47,998 nucleotides of DNA, from contig NZ_CCXI01000042.1 in assembly GCF_000820705.1 (NCBI RefSeq), forward strand, positions 1 through 47,998. Reading direction: 5' to 3'. Below the pieces are notes generated by a model that saw only the letters and a program-made list of their open reading frames with translations, was not told the origin of the DNA and did no database searches. Below are positions 17,132 to 26,528 of the stretch, in pieces. The position numbers and the translations under genes are program-made. How positions within the stretch are numbered: position 1 is the first letter of the stretch; each line of letters opens with the position of its first letter. The DNA comes from Clostridium polynesiense (GTDB lineage: Bacteria; Bacillota; Clostridia; Clostridiales; Clostridiaceae).

Positions 17132-17791
17132 ATGAATTTGAATATGAAGGATAATGGCAGGATAAAATGGTGGTTAACCTGGCCGGTACTAATTTTTTCT
17201 ACCATATTATTTTGGCCTGTAGGGATTTATTTGATATGGAAGAGAATAGACAGTGATAAATCGTCTGCATTTAAGGTTAGCAAACTGTTAGAAATCATAG
17301 GATGGTTTTTAGCGGTTATGGGAATATTGTTTGTTATAGGAGTAATTTCAGATCCTGAAATACCGGTAGGAGATATATCTTTTGGCATTGTATTATTTGT
17401 TGGTGGAGGAATTGCGCTTATACTCTTAGGAAAGTCAATTAAGAAAAAGGCGCAAAGATATAAAGAATATATAGCCATGATAGTAAATCAGAGAATTACT
17501 TCTATTGATGAAATAGCATCAGCCATTCCAACCTCTTATGATATGGCAAAAAGGGATATTCAAGATATGATAGACAAGAACTTTTTCACAAATGCTTATA
17601 TAAATGATAATACAAGAAAATTAGTTTTACCTAAAATAGTGGATTATAAAATTAATAGTGGGATAAATGCAAATAGCGATAATGATGAAAATATAAATGT
17701 AACCTGCAGTGGTTGTGGAGCTGTAAATAGTTTAAATAAAGGAAAATCAGAGGAATGTGAATTTTGCGGTTCTCCCTTGATCTCAAGGTAA
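17132..17791 (+). CDS. Membrane protein with C-terminal zinc ribbon
   Basis: A 219-aa protein starting at ATG 17132 after GGTGGAGGG. Residues 14-35 (WWLTWPVLIFSTILFWPVGIYLIW) are a membrane-inserted stretch. Two more helices lie around 53-71 and 82-100. A central soluble region of about 80 residues (residues 110-185), containing ITSIDEIASAIPTSYDMAKRDIQDMIDKNFF, reads like a winged-helix-type module. The C-terminus is a single Cys4 ribbon (CSGCGAVN and CEFCGSPL). It sits 71 nt after the SPFH/zinc-ribbon gene. I do not recognise a precise named family. A YdjH/YdjG-type partner of the SPFH protein is the best interpretation. Confidence 0.75.
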   Translation: MNLNMKDNGRIKWWLTWPVLIFSTILFWPVGIYLIWKRIDSDKSSAFKVSKLLEIIGWFLAVMGILFVIGVISDPEIPVGDISFGIVLFVGGGIALILLGKSIKKKAQRYKEYIAMIVNQRITSIDEIASAIPTSYDMAKRDIQDMIDKNFFTNAYINDNTRKLVLPKIVDYKINSGINANSDNDENINVTCSGCGAVNSLNKGKSEECEFCGSPLISR

Positions 17792-17846
17792 AGACAGAAA
17801 TGCAATACTTAAGGGATAATTGCAAAATAAATTGGTGGTTTATTTT

Positions 17847-17888
17847 AAAAAGAAGAGCACTTTTTATATAAAAAGTGCCCTTCTTTTT
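17847..17888. terminator. Bidirectional terminator between two convergent genes
   Basis: AAAAAGAAGAGCACTTTTT (17847-17865) pairs with AAAAAGTGCCCTTCTTTTT (17870-17888) with a small internal mismatch. It lies between the zinc-ribbon membrane gene and the convergent symporter. Confidence 0.85.
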
Positions 17889-19233
17889 ACTTTTTGTTTT
17901 CATAATCCTCTAATAAGGATGCCGCGACACCACTTAAAGCTAATAAGGCAAGTAGGTTTGGTATAACCATTAATCCGTTAAATAAATCAGCTAATTCCCA
18001 AACTATTTCCACTTTAAGAGTTGAACCGAGAACGATGAAAAACAATACTAATATGGCGTATATTTTAGTAGCCTTCTTACCAAAGAGAAATTTTATATTA
18101 AGTTCACCGAAGAAATACCAGCCTATTATAGTTGAAAAGGCAAAGAAGAAAAGGCAGAGGGGAATGAAAAATTTTCCTAAGTCACCAAGACCGGCAGTAA
18201 ATGCATTTTGAGTAAGGACTATACCGGTGGCTTTACCGTCTAAGGCACCAGTAGTCAGTATAACGAATGCGGTTAGATTAAGTATTACAAAGGTATCGAT
18301 AAATACGCTGATTATTGCTACCACACCTTGATCACAGGGATGGTTTACTTTTGCCACTGCATGGGCATGGGGAGTTGAACCCATTCCTGCTTCATTAGAG
18401 AAAAGGCCTCTAGCTACACCGTATCTCACTGCTTCTTTTATAGTTACCCCTACTACTCCTCCTGCAACAGCTTTTGGAGAAAAAGCACCTAACACTATAT
18501 CTTTAATAGCTCCTCCCAGAGAACCTATATTTGCAAAGATTATTATAAGACTTCCTATTATATAGAGTAAAGCCATTATAGGAACGAGCTTTTCAGTAAC
18601 TGAAGCGATTTTTGCTATTCCGCCGAAGAAAACAAAAGCGGATAGCACCGCTATAATTATCCCGATAATTAGGGGATTTATATTGAAGGAATTCATAAAT
18701 GCTTGTCCGATAGGATTTGCTTGTACCATGTTTCCCATAAATCCTAGAGCAAGTATTATAAATACGGAAAAAAGGACAGATAATATCTTTCCGAAATTTC
18801 CTTTGAAAGCAGCTCTTATATAATAGGCAGGGCCTCCTGTAACCTCGCCATCAATGGTAGTTTTATATTTTTGTGCAAGAGAAGCTTCTACAAAAATAGT
18901 AGCCATACCAAAAAAAGCGCTGACCCACATCCAAAAAATTGCACCTGGGCCTCCTGAAGCTATAGCGGTAGCAGCCCCTGCTAAATTACCTGTGCCCACC
19001 TGTGCAGCTATTGCTGTAGTTAAAGCCTGGAAAGAAGACATACCTTCCTTTCCTGCTTTGGCACCTCTAAGAGTTATTCCTCCAAAGGTTTTTTTAAAGC
19101 TTTCTTTAAATTTTCTTACCTGGACAAATCTCAATTTAAAAGTAAAGAAAATACCTGTACCGCATAAGAGAATTAATAGTAAAGATCCCCAAAACAACGA
19201 ATTGATTTCTTTTACTAAATCTAACAAACTCAT
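17887..19233 (-). CDS. Sodium:alanine/glycine symporter, AGCS family
   Basis: Inner-membrane Na+-coupled amino-acid importer, 448 aa, near the usual 450-490. The family signature GTGNLAGAATAIASGGPGAIFWMW lies near residues 78-101, and the motif GLFSNEAGMGSTPHAHAVA is in the middle. About ten hydrophobic helices are seen. The start ATG (19231-19233) has AAAGGAG before it. The substrate is most probably alanine or glycine, as for AgcS and AlsT. It is a single gene facing left, and no regulatory element was identified upstream. Confidence 0.93.
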   Translation of the reverse strand: MSLLDLVKEINSLFWGSLLLILLCGTGIFFTFKLRFVQVRKFKESFKKTFGGITLRGAKAGKEGMSSFQALTTAIAAQVGTGNLAGAATAIASGGPGAIFWMWVSAFFGMATIFVEASLAQKYKTTIDGEVTGGPAYYIRAAFKGNFGKILSVLFSVFIILALGFMGNMVQANPIGQAFMNSFNINPLIIGIIIAVLSAFVFFGGIAKIASVTEKLVPIMALLYIIGSLIIIFANIGSLGGAIKDIVLGAFSPKAVAGGVVGVTIKEAVRYGVARGLFSNEAGMGSTPHAHAVAKVNHPCDQGVVAIISVFIDTFVILNLTAFVILTTGALDGKATGIVLTQNAFTAGLGDLGKFFIPLCLFFFAFSTIIGWYFFGELNIKFLFGKKATKIYAILVLFFIVLGSTLKVEIVWELADLFNGLMVIPNLLALLALSGVAASLLEDYENKK

Positions 19234-19467
19234 AAAAAGCTCCTTTACAAATTATTTTACTATATTATACCAAAATACCAATTATATTACAATTTAGCAA
19301 TGTGAAGCTGTGAAACAATAACTTAAGTATAATTTATCAGAAAATAATGTCATAGTTTGTCTTAAAAGAATATTATATATAGAACCCTGTAAACAATTAT
19401 ATGATTTTATTCATTAAAGTGGGTTTTGTAATTTATAGGAGACTATTATGAACAGGAAGTGATAATA

Positions 19468-21054
19468 TTGAGATTTTCAAAGGATGAAGTTAAAGAAGTT
19501 GAAAATATGGAGTTATATAATCATGATATTGACAAAGTAGATCCTTCCAAGCCTGACAGTATACCAAAATTTGTGGATGAGCTTTTAATACCTTCGAAGG
19601 CGGTACCGGTAGGAAGATATAATGGAAATCTATACTACGAAATATATATGAAAAGAAGCAGGCATTACTTTCACAGATTTTTCCCTTCCACTATGATTTG
19701 GGGATATAATGGAACCTATCCAGGGCCTACTTTTGAAGTTCTAAGGGATCAAACTATATGGGTTAAATGGATAAATAATCTTCCTATGGAGCATTTTTTG
19801 CCTGTAGATCGAACTGTACATGGAGCAATAGACACACCTGAAGCCAGGACTGTAGTTCATCTCCATGGTGCAAATGTTGATCCTGACAGTGATGGTGGAC
19901 CAGACTCCTGGTACACCAGCAATTATGTTCTAACAGGTAAAAAGTTCTCTAATAAGGTGTATAAATACACAAATAATCAGCAAGCAACTACTCTTTGGTA
20001 TCACGATCACAGTCTCGGCAGCACCAGGCTGAATGTTTATGCAGGACTTGCGGGTTTTTATTTTATAAGAGATTTCCTTGAGGAGAAACTTAATCTTCCA
20101 AAGGGAGAATATGAAATACCTCTTATGATTCAAGACAAATCCTTTAATGAAGATGGTTCGCTGTTTTACCCTGACTCACCTCCTTTTCCGGTGCCGGTTA
20201 AGCCATCCATAGTTCCTGCTTTTATTGGAAATACAATAGTAGTAAACGGTAAGATATGGCCCTATTTAAAAGTAGAACCAAGAAAATATCGTTTTAGGAT
20301 ACTAAATGCTTCAAATACTAGAGCATACACTATTTCACTATCTAACGGAAACAGCTTTATTCAAATTGGTACTGATGGCGGGCTTTTAAGTGAGCCGGTG
20401 GAAATAAGATCTGCCACTTTGGAACCTGCTGAAAGAATAGATGTAGTAATTGACTTTTCAAAAAATAAAGGCGAGAAAATACAGTTAATGAATGTAGATA
20501 ATAATCCTAATACAAGATTTATTATGGAATTTAAAGTTACACTTCCTCTTAAATCGAAAGATACCAGTGAGGTTTCGGAAATGCTGTATCCAATGAGCCA
20601 TATAGATGAAAGTTTGGTTTCTACTGTTAGAAATCTTACGCTAAGTGCATCGATTGACCATTACGGACGACCAATGCTCTTGTTAAACAATAGAATGTGG
20701 GATGATCCTCCAACTGAAACTCCAAAAAAGGATAGTATCGAGATATGGAATTTAATTAACCTTACTGCATTTCCACATCCTATTCACGTTCATCTTGTGC
20801 AGTTTAAAATTATGCATAGAAGACCTTTTAATGTGGAAAAATATTTACAAGAAGGTATAATAGAGTACACCGGGGAGGCGAAAGAGCCTGAGAAATATGA
20901 AAGAGGATGGAAAGATACCGTTAAAGCTGATCCGGGAATGGTAACCTCTATAATAATGCAGTTTAAAGATCATTCTGGAGATTTTGTATGGCATTGCCAT
21001 ATATTGGAGCATGAAGATCATGATATGATGAGACCTTTAAAGGTTCTTGAATAA
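19468..21054 (+). CDS. CotA-like multicopper oxidase (laccase)
   Basis: Three-cupredoxin-domain multicopper oxidase, 528 aa, resembling spore-coat laccase CotA of Bacillus. TTG 19468 is set by AGGAAG at 19454-19459; a GTG at 19459 overlaps that. All four copper-binding motifs are present: HLHG (19858-19869), WYHDH (19996-20010), HPIHVH (near 20775) and HCHILEHEDHDMM (near 20990-21030), which holds the type 1 copper Cys and ligands. There is no signal peptide, as in CotA. The reaction would be oxidation of phenols, bilirubin or metal ions with reduction of O2 to water. A spore-coat location is inferred. Its neighbours give no clue and it is alone in its transcription unit. Confidence 0.9.
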   Translation: MRFSKDEVKEVENMELYNHDIDKVDPSKPDSIPKFVDELLIPSKAVPVGRYNGNLYYEIYMKRSRHYFHRFFPSTMIWGYNGTYPGPTFEVLRDQTIWVKWINNLPMEHFLPVDRTVHGAIDTPEARTVVHLHGANVDPDSDGGPDSWYTSNYVLTGKKFSNKVYKYTNNQQATTLWYHDHSLGSTRLNVYAGLAGFYFIRDFLEEKLNLPKGEYEIPLMIQDKSFNEDGSLFYPDSPPFPVPVKPSIVPAFIGNTIVVNGKIWPYLKVEPRKYRFRILNASNTRAYTISLSNGNSFIQIGTDGGLLSEPVEIRSATLEPAERIDVVIDFSKNKGEKIQLMNVDNNPNTRFIMEFKVTLPLKSKDTSEVSEMLYPMSHIDESLVSTVRNLTLSASIDHYGRPMLLLNNRMWDDPPTETPKKDSIEIWNLINLTAFPHPIHVHLVQFKIMHRRPFNVEKYLQEGIIEYTGEAKEPEKYERGWKDTVKADPGMVTSIIMQFKDHSGDFVWHCHILEHEDHDMMRPLKVLE

Positions 21055-21130
21055 AATAATAATAAAAATTTTTACAAGATTAGTGATAAGTAGAAAATGG
21101 GAAAAAGAAAAACCTAGGAGTAAAAAAAAT

Positions 21131-21165
21131 CAGGCATGATATACAATATCATGCCTGTTTTTTTT
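21131..21165 (+). terminator. Intrinsic terminator after the multicopper oxidase
   Basis: An 11-bp perfect stem CAGGCATGATA (21131-21141) and TATCATGCCTG (21147-21157) is followed by eight T. The A-rich 5' side may also serve the convergent MFS gene. Confidence 0.92.
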
Positions 21166-21229
21166 GAAATCATCACATAAAAGTAAATGCGTTTTATTAG
21201 TAATAAAGAAAACTATTTATAAATTAATT

Positions 21230-22522
21230 TTACGGTTTTACTTGTTCAATACCTTCGTTTAAAGATACAGGTTTGTCATTTTTAGGTTCAGGAACTAAGG
21301 TTAAGATTATTCCTCCTATAATAAACAGTACTATAATACTGAATACTCCATAATTTGATTTTCCTGTTTTCATTGTAACTATACCTACTAAGAATGGACC
21401 CATAATAGCAGCAAATTTACCAAATATATTATAGAATCCGAAGAATTCATTAGAGTTTTCCTTTGGAACCAATTTACCAAAGTAGGAGCGGCTCAATGCT
21501 TGTATACCGCCCTGGGAAGTACCTACTAACATAGCTAAAATCCAAAAGTCCAAAGTAGTTTTCATAAAGAAAGCATAAATACATATAAAAGTATAGATAA
21601 TAATTCCTACATACAGCATTTTTTTAGCTCCAACCTTTTCCGCAAGTTTTCCGTAAAGGAGAGCAAAGGGAAATGCTACAAATTGAGTTACTAATAAAAT
21701 AATAAGTAAGCTATTGCTTGAGATTCCAAGATCGGAACCGTAGGAGGTTGCCATCTTAATAATTGTATCCACACCATCTATATAGAAAAAGTAAGCTAAA
21801 AGAAATAGGAATAAAGCTTTGTGGTGTTTTATATTTTGAAAGGTTTTTCCCAAGCGCTTAAAGCTCTTAGATATGGGATTTGCCTCAACAGGTATTCCAT
21901 AGTTCTGAGTAACATTTTTTAGCAGAGGAATAGTGAAAACACCCCACCAGATAGCTGTAAGTATAAATGATACTTTGCTGGCGGAAGGGACTGAAAGGGG
22001 TATCATTTTCTGCTGAGATAATATAACTATAATCATACATATGATAAATGGGATTGTGCTTCCAATATATCCCCAGGCAAAGCCTGCAGTAGAAACCTTG
22101 TCCATTCTCTCTTCTGTAGTGACATCAATTAAGAAGGAGTCGTAAAAGATATTAGCTCCTGAAAAACCTACTGCTGTTAACACATAGAATGCTAAAAGCA
22201 GAACCCATGCATAGGGAGGAATTACCGAAAGAAGCATAGTAAAGACTACTCCGATTACAAAAAATAATGTAAAGAATTTCTTTTTAAAACCTTTATAATC
22301 AGCTATGGTTCCTAAAATAGGAGCTAATACAGCTAATATAAGAGTGGCAATTGAGTTAGCATAACCCCAATAAGCAGTGGAGTTCGCTGCTGACACACCT
22401 GCCTCTCCTGCTAAAGATTTAAAGTATAGAGGAAGAATTGTTGACGTAAGGGTAAGGGTATAGGCTGAATTAGCCCAATCATAGAGCACCCAGCTTTTTT
22501 CCGATTTGCTAAATTTACTCAT
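21230..22522 (-). CDS. MFS transporter, UMF1/YxiO (Atg22-like) type
   Basis: Membrane protein of 430 aa with about twelve helices. Its opening, SKSEKSWVLYDWANSAYTLTLTSTILPLYF, is the signature of the UMF1 (vacuole effluxer Atg22-like) branch of MFS. The inter-domain GxxxD/R-like loop and GTSQGGIQALSRSYFGKLVPKENSNEFFGFYNIFGKFAAIMGPFLVG block are typical. The ATG at 22522 is chosen, as GGGAGG lies just before it; an upstream in-frame ATG at 22537 is inside that site. The substrate is unknown, with amino acids suggested for yeast Atg22. Confidence 0.88.
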   Translation of the reverse strand: MSKFSKSEKSWVLYDWANSAYTLTLTSTILPLYFKSLAGEAGVSAANSTAYWGYANSIATLILAVLAPILGTIADYKGFKKKFFTLFFVIGVVFTMLLSVIPPYAWVLLLAFYVLTAVGFSGANIFYDSFLIDVTTEERMDKVSTAGFAWGYIGSTIPFIICMIIVILSQQKMIPLSVPSASKVSFILTAIWWGVFTIPLLKNVTQNYGIPVEANPISKSFKRLGKTFQNIKHHKALFLFLLAYFFYIDGVDTIIKMATSYGSDLGISSNSLLIILLVTQFVAFPFALLYGKLAEKVGAKKMLYVGIIIYTFICIYAFFMKTTLDFWILAMLVGTSQGGIQALSRSYFGKLVPKENSNEFFGFYNIFGKFAAIMGPFLVGIVTMKTGKSNYGVFSIIVLFIIGGIILTLVPEPKNDKPVSLNEGIEQVKP

Positions 22523-22678
22523 AATATATCCTCCCATTTATGTTTATGATAAATTATTTATTATTTTATTATTAATTATAGCATTTTTACAATAATAATA
22601 CATTAATATAAAATATTAATATAATAAAAGGAAGAGTAATGAGAATAATACACTTTATAATTGTAAAGGAGAATTTAA

Positions 22679-23203
22679 ATGAGATATGTTATAGTTTCAA
22701 AGGTTAAGGGAGCAGCTGGAAGTTTTAACGAAAAAATCAAAAGAGAAGTGCTTAATAAGTTTAATGCTAAATCTTCAAAGCTTCCTGCACATTTTACCAT
22801 CAAGGCTCCCTTTGAAAGTGAAGATATATCTAGAATAGAGCATGCTATAGAGGAATTCTGTAAAACTCATAAAAAAACACCCTATATAATTAAAAACTAT
22901 GATCACTTTGAGGATAGAGTTATATACATGAAGGTTATATTGCCTAAGAAAGGTAGACAGACACATGATGATTTAATTGAATCCTTATCATCTGTGTCAA
23001 TGCTGACTTTTAAAGAAAATGAAGGGAAGGATAAAATATTTCACGTAACCATAGCCTCCAAGAAAATAAGGGATAAGTTTAAGGAAATCTGGGATTATGT
23101 TAATAATTTCCCATGTGAATATGAATGTGATTTTGATAATATATCCATTTATAGATGGGTGGACAATACATGGAAGCTTTATAGAGAGTTTGAGCTAGAA
23201 TAG
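22679..23203 (+). CDS. 2H phosphoesterase (2'-5' RNA ligase/LigT-like)
   Basis: A 174-aa cytosolic protein of the 2H phosphoesterase superfamily. Two His-x-Thr motifs are seen: HFTIKAPF (about residues 38-45) and HVTIASKK (about 121-128). Together they form the catalytic centre for hydrolysing or forming 2',3'-cyclic phosphate or 2'-5' linkages. AAAGGAG precedes ATG 22679. The gene stands alone before the mnmH leader. Physiological substrates of such bacterial proteins are mostly unknown. Confidence 0.87.
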   Translation: MRYVIVSKVKGAAGSFNEKIKREVLNKFNAKSSKLPAHFTIKAPFESEDISRIEHAIEEFCKTHKKTPYIIKNYDHFEDRVIYMKVILPKKGRQTHDDLIESLSSVSMLTFKENEGKDKIFHVTIASKKIRDKFKEIWDYVNNFPCEYECDFDNISIYRWVDNTWKLYREFELE

Positions 23204-23339
23204 ATAATTTCCAAGCTCTTTGGTGAATTTCATAAAGTATATAGTAAAATATATGAAAACCGTGATTTTTAGAGGTTTATTTATTTTTAATATAATTTAT
23301 GTTATAATTTTAAAGTGTAGCAGAAATAAGAACACATGT

Positions 23340-23368
23340 TTGACAATGTGAATGTGAAGGATTATACT
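23340..23368 (+). promoter_or_regulatory. Sigma-A-type promoter upstream of mnmH
   Basis: TTGACA (23340-23345) and TATACT (23363-23368) are 17 nt apart. The -35 box is a perfect consensus match and the -10 box matches five of six. Transcription would start about 23375, 98 nt before the mnmH start. Confidence 0.78.
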
Positions 23369-23384
23369 AATTGTTAGAAAGCTG

Positions 23385-23422
23385 CCGTTAGAAAAGTATA
23401 CTTATTTTCTAGCGGATTTTTT
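23385..23422 (+). terminator. Leader terminator (possible attenuator) before mnmH
   Basis: CCGTTAGAAAA (23385-23395) pairs with TTTTCTAGCGG (23405-23415) with one G-T wobble and is followed by six T. It lies 10 nt after the predicted start site and upstream of mnmH, so transcripts from the promoter would have to pass it. It looks like an attenuator. A second GTTAGAAA at 23373-23380 repeats part of the 5' arm and could be an alternate pairing partner. Confidence 0.7.
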
Positions 23423-23472
23423 AAGTTAACTATGATAAAACTGCTTAACAGGCAAAAAATCTTGGAGGACTA

Positions 23473-24513
23473 ATGTACAAAACAGTAGAGTATCACGATG
23501 TGTTAAATTACACAGATTACATTTTAATAGATGTCAGGAGTCCGAAGGAATATTCAGAAGCTACCATTCCCGGTGCCGTAAATATTCCTCTCTTTCTCGA
23601 TGAGGAAAGAGAAGTAGTAGGAACGGTTTATATGCAGGAAAGTACAGAAAAAGCCAGAAGACTTGGAGTGGAATTCGTATCTAAAAGGCTTCCTGAAATC
23701 TATGATTCTATAATTAAATACAGCAAAGAATATGATAAGATTATATTTTTCTGCGCCAGAGGCGGAATGAGAAGTGGAAGCATTTATTCCCTTACCAGTT
23801 CACTTGGAGTTAACAGTTACAGGCTTAAAGGTGGTTATAAGGGATACAGAGATTTTATAAACAAAGAGCTGCCTAAAATTAATGAAGAAATAAAGTATAT
23901 CGTTCTTCATGGAAAAACAGGAACAGGAAAAACTAAACTTCTTTATAAGCTTAAGGATATAGGTTTTGACATTTTAGATTTAGAAAAGAATGCTAATCAT
24001 AGGGGCTCTTTATTAGGCAGTGTAGGATTAGGATGCTGTAACAGTCAAAAGCAGTTTGAATCCCTTATCTATGAAGAACTGAGAAATAGAAAAAGCAATT
24101 GGATTTTCGTTGAAGGTGAAAGCAAAAGGATTGGAAGGACAATTATACCTGAATATATATGGAATTCAATGGGTGAAGGGTATCATCTTTTACTGGATAC
24201 TTCAATGGAAAACAGGGTTAAAATTATATTAGAAGATTATACCAAGCATGATAGCTCGGAGGAAGATATCATTGAAGCTTTAAATGTCATGAGAAAGCAT
24301 ATAAGTTCAAATAATATCGATTTATATACAGAAATGGTAAGAAACAAACGATATGAAGAAGTAGCTGAATCACTTATGTTAAAGTATTATGACCCAATGT
24401 ATATGAATTCAATGAAAAAACATATATTTCAGGGAAGCTTTTATTATGATAATTTAGATGAAGGTGTGGAGAAAATTAGTAGGTGGTATAAGGATAATAT
24501 ACTGAACAACTAA
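23473..24513 (+). CDS. mnmH: tRNA 2-selenouridine synthase
   Basis: Cytosolic enzyme (SelU/YbbB) that converts 2-thiouridine at wobble position 34 of certain tRNAs to 2-selenouridine, using selenophosphate. It has 346 aa. The N-terminal rhodanese domain holds the catalytic Cys94 in FFCARGGMRS. The C-terminal P-loop is GKTGTGKT (147-154), followed by NANHRGSLLGSVG, the conserved family segment. TTGGAGGA lies just before ATG 23473. It implies the organism makes selenophosphate (selD elsewhere). parE follows at 47 nt, and the whole run to the DJ-1 gene may be one operon from the promoter at 23340. Confidence 0.92.
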   Translation: MYKTVEYHDVLNYTDYILIDVRSPKEYSEATIPGAVNIPLFLDEEREVVGTVYMQESTEKARRLGVEFVSKRLPEIYDSIIKYSKEYDKIIFFCARGGMRSGSIYSLTSSLGVNSYRLKGGYKGYRDFINKELPKINEEIKYIVLHGKTGTGKTKLLYKLKDIGFDILDLEKNANHRGSLLGSVGLGCCNSQKQFESLIYEELRNRKSNWIFVEGESKRIGRTIIPEYIWNSMGEGYHLLLDTSMENRVKIILEDYTKHDSSEEDIIEALNVMRKHISSNNIDLYTEMVRNKRYEEVAESLMLKYYDPMYMNSMKKHIFQGSFYYDNLDEGVEKISRWYKDNILNN

Positions 24514-24560
24514 AGACGAATTTAGTTATGATTTTCCATACTAGAATTGGGGAGGTAATC

Positions 24561-26513
24561 ATGGAAAACAAAGAAATTACCCAAAGATATGATGTGAATA
24601 GCTTAACATCTCTTGAAAAGCTGGAGCCGGTTAGAATCAGACCGGGAATGTATATAGGCTCAACAGGGAGCAAGGGTCTTCACCACTGTATTTGGGAAGT
24701 GCTTGATAATGCTATCGATGAAATAACAAATGGATATGGTAATAAAGCAACTGTTATTTTAAATAATGATAAAAGCGTAACGGTAATGGATAATGGAAGG
24801 GGAATACCTACAGGTATACATCCTATAAAAAAGAAGTCCGGTGTAGAGATGGTATATGCAGAGCTTCATACCGGAGGAAAATTTAACAATAAAAACTATA
24901 AAACCTCAGGAGGTCTCCATGGAGTTGGAGCAGCAGTAGTTAACGCATTATCCCAATGGCTTGAAGTGGAGGTTTATCAAAATGGAAAGGTATACAGGCA
25001 GAGATTTGAATATGCTTATGATAAATCCTTAAAAAAGCTTATGCCGGGAACTGCGGTAACGGCTCTTGAAGTTGTAGGAACCACGGATAAAACCGGAACC
25101 AAAGTTACATTTCTGCCTGATAAACAGGTGTTTACTTCTATAGAGTTTAAATATGAAGTCATAGATGAAAGACTGAAGGTACTTGCCTTTCAAAATAAAG
25201 GAATAACCTTGGAGCTTATAGATAACAGAAAAGAAGAACCTGTGTATAAAGAATATTATTCTGAAAATGGACTTTTAGATTTTATAAATTATCTAAATGA
25301 ATCTAAGACTTCCATCCACGAGACCCCTATACTTTTTGAAGGTGAAAAGAGTATAGGCGGAATTGATATGTATGGAGAGGTGTGTATTCAGTTTACAGAT
25401 TCAACCACAGACTACATAGCAAGTTTTGTAAATAATATACCTACTACAGAATCGGGAACTCATGAAACGGGCTTTAAAACAGGAATGACAAGAGCTTTTA
25501 AGGAATGGGCAAAAAAGCTGAATTTAATTAAAGAAAAGGATAAAGAGTTTGAAGGAGATGACCTGAGAGAAGGAATGACTGCCATTGTTAGGGTTAAGGT
25601 TTCCAATCCGGTTTTTGAAGGTCAGACTAAAACAAAACTAGGTAACAATGAAGCTTATACCATGATGAATGAGCTTTCCTATACCAAGCTCTGTGAATGG
25701 ATAGAGGATAACAAGGAATTAGCTTCTTCTATCATAAATAATGCACTGGATGCTGCTTCAAGAAGAGAGAAGATTAAAAAGATAAATGAAGCCGAAAAAA
25801 AGAAGATAGGGAAAGGTGCTGCGCCTTTAGCTGGAAAGATCGCTGTATGTACTTTAAAGGAACCTGAATATAATGAATTTATAGTGGTTGAGGGAGATTC
25901 TGCAGGAGGAAGCGCTAAGCAGGCCAGAGACAGACGATTTCAAACTATAATGCCCTCAAAGGGTAAAATAATGAATACAGAAAAGCAGAAGCTAGAAAAT
26001 GTACTTGCCAGTGAAGAGCTTAAGATATTTAACACCGCTATAGGTACAGGTACCTTAGACAATTATAAGGAAGCAGATCTTAAATACAGTAAAATTATTA
26101 TTATGAGCGATGCTGATGTAGATGGCTATCATATCAGGACCTTATGGATGACATATATCTATAGATATATGAGACCGTTAATAGCTAATGGACATCTGTA
26201 TCTTGCTCAGCCGCCCCTTTATAAGGTTTATAAGAATACTAAAAAGGGTGAAATATCAAAATATGCCTACAGCGATGAAGAGTTGGATGCGGTTAAAAAG
26301 GAAATTGGAAAAGGAGCCCTCATACAAAGATATAAAGGACTTGGAGAAATGAACCCTGAACAGCTGTGGGAAACAACTTTAAATCCTGAAAGCCGTACCC
26401 TTTATCAGGTAACTATTGAAGATGCTTCAAAAGCAGAAAAAATGGTTTCACTACTGATGGGGGATATTGTAGAACCAAGAAAAAATTATATGTATAAATA
26501 TGCTGAATTTTAA
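24561..26513 (+). CDS. parE: DNA topoisomerase IV subunit B (ParE-like, GyrB family)
   Basis: ATPase subunit of a type IIA topoisomerase, 650 aa. The ATG at 24561 follows GGGGAGGT; a longer open frame from 24528 has no ribosome site. The GHKL ATPase shows EVLDNAIDEI, DNGRGIP and TSGGLHGVGAAVVNALS. The TOPRIM part has VEGDSAGGSAKQARDRRFQ and DADVDGYHIRTL. The C-terminal IQRYKGLGEMNPEQLWETTLNP is characteristic of the family. Adjacent parC-type gene and the stand-alone position, away from an origin, favour ParE over GyrB. ParE and ParC separate linked daughter chromosomes. Confidence 0.92.
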   Translation: MENKEITQRYDVNSLTSLEKLEPVRIRPGMYIGSTGSKGLHHCIWEVLDNAIDEITNGYGNKATVILNNDKSVTVMDNGRGIPTGIHPIKKKSGVEMVYAELHTGGKFNNKNYKTSGGLHGVGAAVVNALSQWLEVEVYQNGKVYRQRFEYAYDKSLKKLMPGTAVTALEVVGTTDKTGTKVTFLPDKQVFTSIEFKYEVIDERLKVLAFQNKGITLELIDNRKEEPVYKEYYSENGLLDFINYLNESKTSIHETPILFEGEKSIGGIDMYGEVCIQFTDSTTDYIASFVNNIPTTESGTHETGFKTGMTRAFKEWAKKLNLIKEKDKEFEGDDLREGMTAIVRVKVSNPVFEGQTKTKLGNNEAYTMMNELSYTKLCEWIEDNKELASSIINNALDAASRREKIKKINEAEKKKIGKGAAPLAGKIAVCTLKEPEYNEFIVVEGDSAGGSAKQARDRRFQTIMPSKGKIMNTEKQKLENVLASEELKIFNTAIGTGTLDNYKEADLKYSKIIIMSDADVDGYHIRTLWMTYIYRYMRPLIANGHLYLAQPPLYKVYKNTKKGEISKYAYSDEELDAVKKEIGKGALIQRYKGLGEMNPEQLWETTLNPESRTLYQVTIEDASKAEKMVSLLMGDIVEPRKNYMYKYAEF

Positions 26514-26528
26514 GGAGGAGTAGAATAC

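Noticed and set aside
23281-23472. A tRNA or known riboswitch in the gap before mnmH.
   Set aside because: No cloverleaf or recognised riboswitch core was found. The clear features are a promoter and a terminator hairpin.
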